Shown in pieces: positions 34,473-43,811 of a DNA stretch of 64,000 nucleotides. The DNA comes from an uncultured Bdellovibrionales bacterium (GTDB lineage Bacteria > Bdellovibrionota > Bdellovibrionia > Bdellovibrionales > Bdellovibrionaceae): positions 72,242 through 136,241 of the forward strand of contig CAIYID010000060.1 of assembly GCA_903926205.1 (NCBI GenBank), in the 5' to 3' direction. How positions within the stretch are numbered: the first letter of the stretch is position 1; each line of letters opens with the position of its first letter. The position numbers and the translations under genes were made by a program. A model generated the notes under the pieces. The model was not told the origin of the DNA and ran no database searches. It was given only the letters and a program-made list of their open reading frames with translations.

Positions 34473-35502
34473 GAGCGTCCTCCGATCCACCACGAGCAAT
34501 GAGTAACTTACCTTCAGCCTCTAAACGTCGAGCTGCATTCACAATTTCCTGCTGAGCTCCCTCTACATCCGACAATCTGGATGGGCCCATATTGGTTAAA
34601 TCCTCGCGCAACATATCCGCTGCCCGTTGAGAAATATTTTTGAATACTTTTGTTTTGATATCCTCTCCGGCTGTTTTGAGAGCCAAAAGAAGTTTATCAT
34701 TTGGAATTTCTTTAAGAAGTGTTTGAATCCCACGATCATCAATTTTAGTAATATCATCAAAGACAAACATCAGTTTACGAATTTCTTCCGCCAACAACGG
34801 ATCTCGTTCTTCTAAACGGGACATAATTGATGACTCAGTATTTTTATCCATAACGTTCAACATTTCGGCCACTGGTTGAATGCCGCCCAAAGCTGCTTGC
34901 TCAACCGTCGACATGCTCGAAAGTTCTCGTTTCAACACTTGATCAATTTCTGCAATCAACTCCGGGGCTACGTGATCTAAATTCGCCATCCGCAAAACCA
35001 CCTCTGATTGCAAGGCATCCGGAAGTCGTTTCAGAACCTCACCTTTTTTCTCCGGCTCAAGATGCGCCAAAATAACCGACACGGTCTGAGGATGTTCGTT
35101 GATCAAGAATGTGGACAATGATTTTGCATCAACCATCTCCAAAGACTCCAGCGTCCGACTTCCTGAATTAACATTTACACCTCCAAGAATCGCGCGGGCG
35201 CGCTCTTCCCCTAAAGCCTCGACAATTGCATCCTTACTTCCGGCTTGATCAGAAAAAATATAATCTTGAGACTCACTGATAAGTTCGTAAAACTCTTCGA
35301 GGACTTTTTTTGTCACATGCACAGGAACGACACGATATCGTTGCATCACGTTCAAGGTTTTACGAATGTCCGCATCATCCAAATTTTTAAAAAGACCGCG
35401 AATTGAAGCTATTCCAAGATAATTAACTAGAATCGCAGCTTTTTCAAAACCTCGTAAATTTTCATATTCCAAATTTTCAATTTTTAATAATTTAACTGCC
35501 AT
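34465..35502 (-). CDS. fliG: Flagellar motor switch protein FliG
   Basis: C-ring component that contacts the stators. The N-terminal domain begins LRGFEKAAILVNYLG. The middle domain has NEHPQTVSVILAHLEPEK. The C-terminal domain contains FDDITKIDDRGIQTLLKEI and the charged helix ISQRAADMLREDL involved in torque generation. The 345-aa length is typical. It sits between fliF (4-base gap) and fliH (8-base overlap). Confidence 0.97.
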   Translation of the reverse strand: MAVKLLKIENLEYENLRGFEKAAILVNYLGIASIRGLFKNLDDADIRKTLNVMQRYRVVPVHVTKKVLEEFYELISESQDYIFSDQAGSKDAIVEALGEERARAILGGVNVNSGSRTLESLEMVDAKSLSTFLINEHPQTVSVILAHLEPEKKGEVLKRLPDALQSEVVLRMANLDHVAPELIAEIDQVLKRELSSMSTVEQAALGGIQPVAEMLNVMDKNTESSIMSRLEERDPLLAEEIRKLMFVFDDITKIDDRGIQTLLKEIPNDKLLLALKTAGEDIKTKVFKNISQRAADMLREDLTNMGPSRLSDVEGAQQEIVNAARRLEAEGKLLIARGGSEDALV

Positions 35503-35506
35503 GATT

Positions 35507-37153
35507 CTATTCCTTTCTTACCAACCACATGCTGAACGCATTGGCGACCTTGTCATCATCTTGTTCCATGATGGCCATAATGCGTTCTTTAAGAAGTTCA
35601 CTCTCCGCTTTGTCTGGATCAATTGATTCTTCGAGCACCGGCATTGCCGCTGACATTCCAGGAAGAGAATTGTCCACTGATTGCAGATCTTCTAACTCTT
35701 CAATTGTTCGCGGCAACATGTCCTCCACCGAATCTTGGAAGCTATCTGTGATCCATTGCATGAATGGTCGAACCACGATGAAAAAGAATAAGGCCAAAGA
35801 AAATCCTAACAAAATCCATTTAAACAGTGAGTGCAAAAGTTTCTTGCGCTCAAGTGTTGTTAAAAGACGTTCCGCTTCATTGAAGTCCTCTGGCACAAAG
35901 CGAATATTTTCAATTTTAACAATATCTCCACGAGTCGTATTAAATCCAATGGCTGACTTCACTAAAGATTCATACTTCGCTAAATCTTCTGGAGTTCTTG
36001 CAACCCATTTTGTATCAGATGTTCCGTCTTCTTTGGTTGTCGTTTGCTCAATACCATCGACTAACACGGCAACACTGACGCGCTCAAGAGCTCCTGCAAC
36101 CTCACGAATATTTTTTACCGTTTTTGGGACATCATAGTTAACGGTTTTAATTTCTTTTTTGACATCTTGCTTGAAACCCGTTTGACCGGCATCTTCCGCA
36201 CCTGGAAGATTTGATCGAGACCCGGGAACACCCGCAGGATTCGTGCGTGCGCCATCTAAACTTTCTTCTTCGGATTGCTGACTTCGAATCGCCGTTTTTT
36301 CAGGATCTACGGACTCTTCCACCGCTTGCACCATTTTATTATTAAGAGTTGCCTCTACACGAGCAATCACTCGAGCTTGGCCAACCACCCGAGACAACAT
36401 CACTTCGATGCGCTCTTGCAATTCACCCTCAACTTTTTTCTTTAAGTCCATGAGCTCTGAACTTCCAGCCGTAGTGCCATCAGTAGCTCTTGTGAGCATT
36501 TTACCACGATCATCCAAAACTGTTACTTTTTCTGGATCCATTCCTTCAATGGACGAAGATACCAAATATTGAATTCCTCTTACTTGATCAGGACCCAAAG
36601 TTTTACCAGGATAAAGCTCCAAAACAACAGAAGCCGACGGCTTTCCACCTTCTTCTAGAAAGGTTTTCTTAGCAGGTAAAGCCAAAATAACTTTTGATTG
36701 CTTAACTGCGCTCAGCGTATTTATTGCTCTCATGAGCTCGCCCTGAATGGCCCGTTGATAGTTAATTTTTTGAGAGTATGAATTCATACCAAAATCTTGT
36801 TTTTCAAAAATCTCAAGACCCACACTGCCAATTTTGCTTGAACCTATTTCTGCCATCAAAGACATCTGTGTCGAATGCAAAAGATCTTTCGGCACCGTGA
36901 TGGTTTTTCCATCATCGCGTAATTGAAAGGGCACATTCTTTTGATTAAGCTTTTCAACTATCATAGAAAGTTGATCGCTCGGCACATTCGTCAAAAGCGG
37001 AGTGTAATCCTTACCGCTGACCATCACTACCATAATGATGAGAGCCATCACTGCAACCAAACTGGCTGCAATCACACTCATCCTCTTGGTTGGACCAAGA
37101 TTTTTAAAGTAGTCACGAAACTGAACAATTAAACTTCCAAACACCTTGTTCAA
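35507..37153 (-). CDS. fliF: Flagellar MS-ring protein FliF
   Basis: Forms the MS ring in the inner membrane. TM1 (VIAASLVAVMALIIMVVMVSG, about 28-48) precedes the YscJ/FliF ring-building motifs YTPLLTNVPSDQL and NYQRAIQGELMRAI. A variable periplasmic insert is rich in Glu/Gly/Pro (PAGVPGSRSNLPGAED). TM2 (ILLGFSLALFFFIVVRPF, about 445-462) and a FliG-binding C-tail follow. TTG at 37153 has GGGGG at good spacing. The 548-aa length is normal. Confidence 0.97.
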   Translation of the reverse strand: MNKVFGSLIVQFRDYFKNLGPTKRMSVIAASLVAVMALIIMVVMVSGKDYTPLLTNVPSDQLSMIVEKLNQKNVPFQLRDDGKTITVPKDLLHSTQMSLMAEIGSSKIGSVGLEIFEKQDFGMNSYSQKINYQRAIQGELMRAINTLSAVKQSKVILALPAKKTFLEEGGKPSASVVLELYPGKTLGPDQVRGIQYLVSSSIEGMDPEKVTVLDDRGKMLTRATDGTTAGSSELMDLKKKVEGELQERIEVMLSRVVGQARVIARVEATLNNKMVQAVEESVDPEKTAIRSQQSEEESLDGARTNPAGVPGSRSNLPGAEDAGQTGFKQDVKKEIKTVNYDVPKTVKNIREVAGALERVSVAVLVDGIEQTTTKEDGTSDTKWVARTPEDLAKYESLVKSAIGFNTTRGDIVKIENIRFVPEDFNEAERLLTTLERKKLLHSLFKWILLGFSLALFFFIVVRPFMQWITDSFQDSVEDMLPRTIEELEDLQSVDNSLPGMSAAMPVLEESIDPDKAESELLKERIMAIMEQDDDKVANAFSMWLVRKE

Positions 37154-37168
37154 AGAAATCCCCCTCTA

Positions 37169-37519
37169 TCAAACTTGCATTTTCATGACTTCTTGATATG
37201 CATCAATAATTTTATTTCTTACCTGAACCATTAATTTCAATGCGATATCTGCTTTTTCCGTTGCGACCATCACATCTGCGACATTATCCGTGCGTCCAGT
37301 GGCTAATTCTTGGGCCGCTTTATCTGCAGATAATTGCATTGTATTAACTGAGCCGATTGCTTGTTTCAAAGTATCAGCAAAACTCAGTTGTGTGGTATTC
37401 TCGGAATTTTTTGCTCCACCAAGGGAAGGGATTCCGTCTGAATAGGACAAGGACTTCGTGTCACGAATTCCTCCTGCGTCCATCCATCTGTTTGCATTTG
37501 AAACCGTAAAACCGTCCAT
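37169..37519 (-). CDS. fliE: Flagellar hook-basal body protein FliE
   Basis: Small protein (116 aa) that joins the MS ring to the rod. The conserved C-terminal half has SFADTLKQAIGSVNTMQLSAD and KADIALKLMVQVRNKIIDAYQEVMKMQV-type helices (residues about 60-116). Its place between flgC and fliF is the standard one. ATG at 37519. A 67-base gap upstream separates it from flgC. Confidence 0.95.
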   Translation of the reverse strand: MDGFTVSNANRWMDAGGIRDTKSLSYSDGIPSLGGAKNSENTTQLSFADTLKQAIGSVNTMQLSADKAAQELATGRTDNVADVMVATEKADIALKLMVQVRNKIIDAYQEVMKMQV

Positions 37520-37586
37520 GGTTTCACCTGCCTCTCATTTAAAATTCTAAAACAAATTCAACCAAATATCTTCAAAATTTTAACAA

Positions 37587-38030
37587 TTACCTACCAATTT
37601 CAAGCGAGCTCATTGCCATGTCCTTCGCGGATTGCATGGCCGAGACGTTAGCCTCGTAAGATCTTGTCGCTTGAATCATATTTGTCATTTCTTCCATCAA
37701 ATTGATGTTTGGATAAGCAACGTAGCCCTCTTCATTTGCATCTGGATGATCCGGCTCATACTTAAGTAGAGGCGCTTTCCGGTCAGAAAGGATGTCAGTG
37801 ACCTGGACCCTCTGCACGTCAGCTTTTGGAGAATTTACACCCAAAATTTCTCCGAAATTTTTAACCTCCGGCATGGACTCAAAAACGACATCCTTCCTTC
37901 GATAGGGACCACCCTCTGGCGTTCGAGTGGTATTGATATTTGCGATATTCGAAGAAATGGTATTCATGCGCATTCTCTGCGCCGTCATACCACTTGAACT
38001 CACTCGAAATCCTGTTAAGAAATCAGCCAT
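37587..38030 (-). CDS. flgC: Flagellar proximal rod protein FlgC
   Basis: Proximal rod subunit (147 aa). The N-terminal rod signature is SSSGMTAQRMRMNTISSNIANINTTRTPEG, broken only by family-typical changes. The C-terminal helix reads MEEMTNMIQATRSYEANVSA. It follows flgB with a 10-base gap. It has the normal size and an ATG start. Confidence 0.97.
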   Translation of the reverse strand: MADFLTGFRVSSSGMTAQRMRMNTISSNIANINTTRTPEGGPYRRKDVVFESMPEVKNFGEILGVNSPKADVQRVQVTDILSDRKAPLLKYEPDHPDANEEGYVAYPNINLMEEMTNMIQATRSYEANVSAMQSAKDMAMSSLEIGR

Positions 38031-38040
38031 AAGTTACCTC

Positions 38041-38448
38041 TTACCTGTTCTCTGTGATCGCATATCTCAATGCGGCTAATTTTTTATTTATCAACTGAAG
38101 CGCGGCTCGATACATGATCGTGTTTTCGGCTAACGAAGACATTTCGCGCTCTAGATCCACTGTGTTTCCATCATTATTAATTGCACCTTCTGGATTTTCA
38201 TAAATATCGGGTGATACTTTGGTGCTTTTGCCACCCACCGCAAAATGATCACCATGAGAAGTACTCATTCCGCGCAACCCATCAATATCCAAGGCTCTGG
38301 AGAGAGCTTCTTCAAAATCTATTTTTTTTGCATGATAGTTAGGCGTTTCCGCATTGGCGATATTCGAAGAAATCACATTGTGTTTGAGCAATCGCATATT
38401 CAACGCCGTCGAAAGCGCCGACGTTGTCTTATCAAACATTTCACTCAT
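38041..38448 (-). CDS. flgB: Flagellar basal-body rod protein FlgB
   Basis: Proximal rod subunit (135 aa). The N-terminal signature includes LKHNVISSNIANAETPNYHAKKID and the C-terminal half ends with EMSSLAENTIMYRAALQLINKK, both typical. The start overlaps the stop of the upstream NtrC-like regulator by 8 bases, so regulator and first structural gene are translationally coupled. Confidence 0.97.
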   Translation of the reverse strand: MSEMFDKTTSALSTALNMRLLKHNVISSNIANAETPNYHAKKIDFEEALSRALDIDGLRGMSTSHGDHFAVGGKSTKVSPDIYENPEGAINNDGNTVDLEREMSSLAENTIMYRAALQLINKKLAALRYAITENR

Positions 38449-39283
38449 AGGAAACCTCCTGCGAATATTCGCGATTCAATTCGCCACGGTACTGAGACAA
38501 TTTATTTCGCAAAGTCCGAATGCTAATTCCAAGCAGTCGAGCCGCTTGGCTTTTATTGTTTTGAGTTAGCTCCAAAGTTTGCATAATCAACTTTCTTTCC
38601 ATCTCTGCTAAAGTAGAAATTTTTTGCGTTGATTTTTTTACTTCATGATTCAATTTTAAATGCTCAACTTCAATCAAAGAGCCCGTAGTCAAAAGAGCCG
38701 CAGATTCCAAGACCTGTTCTAATTCACGAATATTTTCCACGAAATGGTAGTGAGACAATAAGTTTTGTGCTTCCCGCGAAAGTCTCAGCACTCGCCCCAT
38801 CACCCAAGAAAGTGTCATTAAAATATGATCCATCAAAAAGACTCGATCTGCCGCGCGCTCCGCAAGAGAAGGTATTCTTAATTCTTTTTGAAATTGAGCC
38901 AATAAATCTTTTCTAATCAAACCGCGTCTTACCAATTCATGAAGATCAGTTTGAGCTGTTGCAATCCATATGGTTTTTGAACCTGATGACAGCATCTGCT
39001 CAATAAGGACTTCTTGCTCGCGAAAATTTAAAAACTGTAGTTCGGATACGAGAACAACGCCTTCAGGAATTGGTTTAATCTCATTTTTTCGATAAATTTC
39101 AATTTTTAAACCTGCCGCAAAAGAATTTTCATGAATCAACTGAGCCATCAACCGACGCCCAGAACCAACTTCTCCCAAAATTAAAAAAGACATGTGATTC
39201 CGTGCCAAAGTATTTAAGTTTGCAATGATTTTTTGCAATCCGAAGTGCCCGGTTTGAATTTTTCCAAAATCAACAATTTTCAT
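38441..39283 (-). CDS. Degenerate NtrC-family regulator with Fis-type HTH, flagellar operon
   Basis: Derived from sigma-54 activators. It has an AAA+ core (about 12-200) with landmarks GLIRKDLLAQFQ and ENIRELEQVLESAALL, then a Fis-type helix-turn-helix (NNKSQAARLLGISIRTLRNKL, near the C-terminus). It lacks a receiver domain. Key parts are altered: Walker A reads GEVGSGRR (lysine replaced by Arg43, counting from ATG 39283), Walker B reads VVLVSEL, and the segment that should hold GAFTGA is missing, since only about 30 residues separate the two Walker motifs. It may bind DNA without activating sigma-54. ATG at 39283; it couples into flgB. Confidence 0.8.
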   Translation of the reverse strand: MKIVDFGKIQTGHFGLQKIIANLNTLARNHMSFLILGEVGSGRRLMAQLIHENSFAAGLKIEIYRKNEIKPIPEGVVLVSELQFLNFREQEVLIEQMLSSGSKTIWIATAQTDLHELVRRGLIRKDLLAQFQKELRIPSLAERAADRVFLMDHILMTLSWVMGRVLRLSREAQNLLSHYHFVENIRELEQVLESAALLTTGSLIEVEHLKLNHEVKKSTQKISTLAEMERKLIMQTLELTQNNKSQAARLLGISIRTLRNKLSQYRGELNREYSQEVSYE

Positions 39284-39318
39284 CAATGCCCCATCACCCT
39301 TATAATTCTCAGTACGCC

Positions 39319-42180
39319 TTAGTTTTTCTCACTCATTGCAGGAATTCTTTTTATGTATTTCTTATACTCATTATTCCAATCAGAATTTTTTAACTGTTCT
39401 TGCGCCAAGTTGTACCAAACTTCGCTCTTTTCATTTTTCAAACCATTCCAAGTGTCTGCGGCTTTTTGCAAATCCCCTTTTTTAAAATAAATATTTCCGA
39501 CTTTATATCGAATGGAGGCTAACGGCTTGGCATTTTCATAAAGCTTCAATAATTTTTCATAAGTTTCTAAAGCTTTGACCGTCTGATTCTGTTCAAAGTA
39601 GATATTTCCCAATTGTTCGAGCGCACGAAAATGAACATATGATGTAACTTTATTTTGTGAATCGATCATCAGTTGATCGATTTTTAATAAAGACTGAACC
39701 GCATCATCTTTTTTCCCTAATTTGAATTCTAATTCTGCCAGTTGCAAATAAGGATCTGCCACCAAAGAAGGGATTCCTTTCCAAGTTTTTATCAACTCCA
39801 CCAAATAACGAGTTGCGGAATTTGAATCTCCTTTTTTCTCTAAAAGACGAGCCCCCAATTGCACTCTTTCTATTTGTTGAATTTCCGTTAATACCTCAGG
39901 ATTTTTAATTGCCTTCATATGTTCGTAAGCCTGAACATTATTTCCGAGTTGCATTTCGGTGGTCGCTAATCTTAATTCCACCTCATCAATTGAAGGTAAG
40001 CGCTCAAAAATATTTCTTTGTTTTTCATCCTTAGTGCCTTTAATTGCCATCATCTTGTTGAGTGAATCGCGATAAAGCTTTTCCGCTTCACCATAAACAC
40101 CCGCCAATTCAAACGCTATTGCCACATTGTACTTCGTATCAATTCGATCTGAGCCCTTCAAACGATTCTCGGCGTATTTATTATGAATTCGGAGCGCTTG
40201 AATAAAATCACCAGAGTCTACCAGCGCTTTAATCTCTAAATTAATATTTTTAACGATACGATTATTAAGCAATTGGGTGTCTGCCGTTGTTGGATGGGCC
40301 TGATAAAATTTAACCAATAAACTAATCGCATTTTCATATTCAGCACGACTAGCATATCCATCAGAAATCAAAACATTTGAAAACTGATCCATGTTTGGCA
40401 AGTTTGATTTTTTTGTTAGCTCTGTAATATCTTCGATGGCACGCTCAACTTCTTTTGGCTTCATTGTACGCATTCGACTAGACAACAAACGCAACCGTGC
40501 AACGACACTACTCGTGTTTTCACCATAACGAAATTGAGTTTCAAGAAAAGCGCCAACAGATCGCGACTTATCTGCACCCATCATATCTAAAAGTTCACCT
40601 ACACGAGTCATCGCATAACCTGCAAAATCGTGATTTGGAAATCTTTTTAAAAACTCTAAATAAACTTTTATTGCTTCACGCGGCTTTTCCAATTTGAAAT
40701 AGGCTTCGGCCTGATTATAAAAAGCATTGGGAAAGTCACTTGCCCCTTCAGGATACTTAGCAATAGCAGCTTTGTAATTATCTATGGATTTTTGCAAAGA
40801 CTCCGATTTGCTTTTTCCTATTGAAGCTTCTCCATTTTGAAAAGCCACATCTCCAAGAATGTATGAAGAAATAACCTGATATTTACTTGCGCCGTCTTTA
40901 GCAATCTCTTGATACATTGCTTCGGCATCATTGAATTGTGTTAACTTAAGATACGCGTTAGCAATAGCCAATCGAGCAATGTCTTTATTTGGGGACTGAG
41001 GTAAATCCTGGATATGTTTTTGAAATAATCGTAAAGTTCCCAAAAAATCTCCGCGATCGAGGCTCGCAAATCCCATCAACATGCGGGTTCTTTCCATTAA
41101 AGGACTTTTCGGAAATTTTTCCAAAGCTTGGCGATATCTGGTCATTGCAAAATCAAAATCTCTAGCATCGCGTTTTTGCATCCACATCGCAAAATGTGTA
41201 TCCGCCCACATAAAACGAATAATTTCGTCATACTGAGAATTCGGATATTTCTCATAAAACCACTCTACGGCTTTGAGAAATACATTGTATCTTTTGTTTT
41301 CATAAAGAGTGAGTAATAGTCGAGCTTGTTTGTTTTCATTATTATCTTGCGGAATTATTTCATAAATTGGCTGAGCTGAATTTAGCTTTGTTAGCTCATC
41401 ACTCTCTGAGCGTAGCATCGGAAAGTCAGTGTAATAGTTTTCCCGCGAGGCAATGATTGAGTCTTCTTTGATTTCATAATCTTTGATGTCGAATCGATCA
41501 AAATTAGGATCACCAGCATCAAAAATTCCGCTCATTTTTTCGTCTTTATTCTTGTCCCCATTCTTTTCTTCCTTGTTGCCAAAAGTCGCTGGCCGAGCTG
41601 TATTTTCACCATTATTATTAATCGTTAGAACGTCAGTGCTGGATGGCTTACGACCTCTTTTTTTCGGCAAAACGGTATTCGCATTTTTGGTGTCTTTTTC
41701 TTGAAACGTAGGAACTGATTTTTCTTCATCTTTGGCAACGTCATTCGGCTTTACTTTAGAACTAGGAGCGACCGCGGACTTTGTTTTTTTTGCTTCATCC
41801 GTAGATTGATAAATATCAATGATTAATCGTGAAGGTTGGTCAGTTAAATAATCAAAAGCTTCAAGATTTTTGCTTTTTACTTTTAGTATAATAAGATCTT
41901 TGCCATCAGCGCCCTCGTGACGAACGGTCATACTTTCCACCAAAGGATTTTGCCATTTTTTTAAGGCCATAATTCCAGGTTCACTCAAATGCGGAATTTC
42001 AATATTAAAAGTCGTGGAATTTTTTTCTGCTTTTTTATCTATATTGTAGTCCCACTGACTTTGACCTTTAAATTCAATGTGTAGAGACTCACCGACCTGA
42101 GAAATTTCAGCCGTCACGCCTGCTGCGTAAACACTTCGACCAATGACTAGTGCCAACAAACCGATGATGATAGATCTCAA
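39319..42180 (-). CDS. Large periplasmic TPR protein with AMIN-like N-terminal domain
   Basis: A signal peptide (IIIGLLALVIGRSVYA) precedes an AMIN-like beta domain (about 22-135; SRLIIDIY near its end), which in other proteins binds peptidoglycan or secretin-type machinery. A low-complexity basic stretch (about 135-225) follows. About 650 residues of TPR-type repeats then run to the C-terminus (for example FPKSPLMERTRMLMGFASLDRGD and FPNHDFAGYAMTRVGELLD). TTG at 42180 follows AGGAG. Only 35 bases separate it from the NtrC-like regulator, so it is probably the first gene of the flagellar transcript. A periplasmic scaffold for flagellar assembly is a guess. Confidence 0.75.
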   Translation of the reverse strand: MRSIIIGLLALVIGRSVYAAGVTAEISQVGESLHIEFKGQSQWDYNIDKKAEKNSTTFNIEIPHLSEPGIMALKKWQNPLVESMTVRHEGADGKDLIILKVKSKNLEAFDYLTDQPSRLIIDIYQSTDEAKKTKSAVAPSSKVKPNDVAKDEEKSVPTFQEKDTKNANTVLPKKRGRKPSSTDVLTINNNGENTARPATFGNKEEKNGDKNKDEKMSGIFDAGDPNFDRFDIKDYEIKEDSIIASRENYYTDFPMLRSESDELTKLNSAQPIYEIIPQDNNENKQARLLLTLYENKRYNVFLKAVEWFYEKYPNSQYDEIIRFMWADTHFAMWMQKRDARDFDFAMTRYRQALEKFPKSPLMERTRMLMGFASLDRGDFLGTLRLFQKHIQDLPQSPNKDIARLAIANAYLKLTQFNDAEAMYQEIAKDGASKYQVISSYILGDVAFQNGEASIGKSKSESLQKSIDNYKAAIAKYPEGASDFPNAFYNQAEAYFKLEKPREAIKVYLEFLKRFPNHDFAGYAMTRVGELLDMMGADKSRSVGAFLETQFRYGENTSSVVARLRLLSSRMRTMKPKEVERAIEDITELTKKSNLPNMDQFSNVLISDGYASRAEYENAISLLVKFYQAHPTTADTQLLNNRIVKNINLEIKALVDSGDFIQALRIHNKYAENRLKGSDRIDTKYNVAIAFELAGVYGEAEKLYRDSLNKMMAIKGTKDEKQRNIFERLPSIDEVELRLATTEMQLGNNVQAYEHMKAIKNPEVLTEIQQIERVQLGARLLEKKGDSNSATRYLVELIKTWKGIPSLVADPYLQLAELEFKLGKKDDAVQSLLKIDQLMIDSQNKVTSYVHFRALEQLGNIYFEQNQTVKALETYEKLLKLYENAKPLASIRYKVGNIYFKKGDLQKAADTWNGLKNEKSEVWYNLAQEQLKNSDWNNEYKKYIKRIPAMSEKN

Positions 42181-42485
42181 TCACTACTCCTATGCGTTTC
42201 CCGGCCATTCTAGCCGTCCAGTAATATCAAAAGCAGGAATGATGCCAACTCTGTTCTGGTCTGTCGGCAAAATATATCCATCTGGGAAAAATTTATCCGC
42301 GAAAAATTGTCAGTCCAGACGGAGCTTTGACACCGACATCTGACTGAAATTTTTTTAAATATTTTTTTAAACCCCGACCAATTGATAGATCTACTCTGAA
42401 CTTCTTACCCTCACTCGGATTGGACTTCAGAAGATCTCTAAAAATTCCGAGAACTTCCACGGAGTTACACAGCAAGGATTTCATC
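42181..42485. other. 305-base divergent intergenic region, flagellar cluster versus lipid-transport cluster
   Basis: No gene is supported here. The region carries a sigma-54 type promoter candidate for the minus strand (42231-42248). For the plus strand TTGACA occurs at 42327-42332, but no convincing -10 box lies 16-18 bases downstream. A/T-rich tracts occupy 42349-42373. Confidence 0.5.
42231..42248 (-). promoter_or_regulatory. Sigma-54 (-24/-12) promoter candidate for the flagellar TPR gene
   Basis: The minus strand reads TTGGCATC-ATTC-CTGCTT. The invariant GG (42246-42245) and GC (42234-42233) are separated by exactly 10 bases, as in the consensus TGGCAC-N5-TTGC. The predicted start of transcription is near 42221, about 40 bases before the TPR gene. 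Two consensus positions differ. The presence of an NtrC-family gene in the same cluster supports the reading. Confidence 0.5.
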
Positions 42486-42998
42486 ATGATGGGCCACCTT
42501 TTCAAATTGGGAATCGTTCTTGTTACCGCAGGATATTTATTCGCGGCGGGGTGCGTTTCAATCGACAACCCCTTAGCAGCGCCAATTCCTAAAAAGGCCA
42601 CTGACCTGTTTTTTACAGCGCCTGCACACGAATTTAAAGAAATCAAAAACAACACTGTCGATCGCGCCTGGCAAGACACTAAAAATGGAAATACAATTGC
42701 TTATCTTTCAGAATGCAATGCCAAAACAGAATCTTCCTTAAAGGGAATGGAAGCAGAAAATCTTGCTGCCTTAACGAATGTGGAAATCACGGATAGCAAG
42801 GAATACATCTTCAATGAGCGCGAAGCTTTAATGACCACCGTCAATGGTCAAGTCGACGGAGTCGATATCAAGCTTCGATTAGTTATTTTCAAGAAAAACG
42901 GCTGCAATTTTACTTTAAGTTTTGTTGGTCGCAAAAAGTTTTTTGGACAAGGTGAAAAAATCTTCAAAAGCTTTGTTGAGGATTTTAAAGCCCCATGA
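42486..42998 (+). CDS. Lipoprotein preceding the Mla-type transporter genes
   Basis: ATG at 42486 (AAGGA upstream) gives a signal peptide ending in the lipobox LFAAGC. The mature part (about 148 aa) is an alpha/beta domain with two cysteines (LSECNAK and KNGCNF) and a final FVEDFKAP. I do not recognise a named family. Its stop overlaps mlaE (ATGA), so it is made with the transporter. It could be the periplasmic or outer-membrane lipid-handling partner in place of MlaC or MlaA, neither of which is present. That role is inference from context. Confidence 0.65.
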   Translation: MMGHLFKLGIVLVTAGYLFAAGCVSIDNPLAAPIPKKATDLFFTAPAHEFKEIKNNTVDRAWQDTKNGNTIAYLSECNAKTESSLKGMEAENLAALTNVEITDSKEYIFNEREALMTTVNGQVDGVDIKLRLVIFKKNGCNFTLSFVGRKKFFGQGEKIFKSFVEDFKAP

Positions 42999-43777
42999 CA
43001 ACACCTGCTTTTCTCAGTCTATTTTATGCTGCACTAGAAATCTTAGGAGGAGTTGGCTTCCTCGTGAAGGATTTTTTTCATGAGGGGCTTAGAGGAAAAA
43101 TTGAAACACATCTTTTAATTGAACAAATTTACCAAATTGGCTCTCGTTCTTTTCCCCTCATCGCACTCACCGCCGTCTGCGAAGGCATGGTGATGACCTT
43201 ACAATTTGGGTTCAGTCTTTCAAAATTTGGTGGTCAGCCATATATTCCAAAAATTGTATCCCTTTCCATTTTGCGTGAAATGGGTCCAGTTTTTACGAGC
43301 TTAATGATTGCCGCTCGCGTGGGCGCTGGAATCGCCTCAGAAGTCGGCTCCATGGTTGTGACTCAACAAGTGGATGCGATGAGAGCCCTTGGAACCTCAC
43401 CGATCAAAAAAATTGTCGTGCCACGCGTTTTAGCGACGACTATTACTTTGCCCATTCTCGCTAGTCTAGCCAACGTTATCGGAATCCTAGGTGCAATTGT
43501 GATTGGCAAATCTGAGCTTCGTCTTGATAGCGGATTTTTTATTCAAAAGGTTTTATCAACTATCGTCTTGTCGGATTTCTATTCAGGCATTGGAAAAACG
43601 GTGGTTTTTGGAATCCTCATTTCTTTTGTTGCCTGTTATTACGGCTTAAATGTCAAAGAAGGTGCGAAAGAGGTTGGGATTTCTACAACAAAGGCTGTGG
43701 TAACGACCTCGATTTTGATTTTGATCGGTGATTTTTTTCTTACAAAATTATTTTGGATTATCGAACATGCATTTTAG
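42995..43777 (+). CDS. mlaE: MlaE-type ABC permease (phospholipid transport)
   Basis: Inner-membrane permease of the MCE/Mla lipid transport systems (260 aa, five to six helices). Conserved parts are LTAVCEGMVMTLQ, LREMGPVFTSLMIAARVGAGIASEVGSM and the cytoplasmic EVDAMRALG-type stretch (here QQVDAMRALGTSPIKKIVVPR). It is coupled to the upstream lipoprotein gene by a 4-base overlap, with mlaF 34 bases downstream. Confidence 0.93.
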   Translation: MTTPAFLSLFYAALEILGGVGFLVKDFFHEGLRGKIETHLLIEQIYQIGSRSFPLIALTAVCEGMVMTLQFGFSLSKFGGQPYIPKIVSLSILREMGPVFTSLMIAARVGAGIASEVGSMVVTQQVDAMRALGTSPIKKIVVPRVLATTITLPILASLANVIGILGAIVIGKSELRLDSGFFIQKVLSTIVLSDFYSGIGKTVVFGILISFVACYYGLNVKEGAKEVGISTTKAVVTTSILILIGDFFLTKLFWIIEHAF

Positions 43778-43811
43778 TAAAAACTTTTTATGAACTATAA
43801 AAGAGCGAATT

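Noticed and set aside
42293-42679. 128-codon minus-strand frame across the Mla lipoprotein start
   Set aside because: It overlaps the signal peptide and coding part of the plus-strand lipoprotein, which has a lipobox and coupling to mlaE; the minus-strand protein shows no motif.
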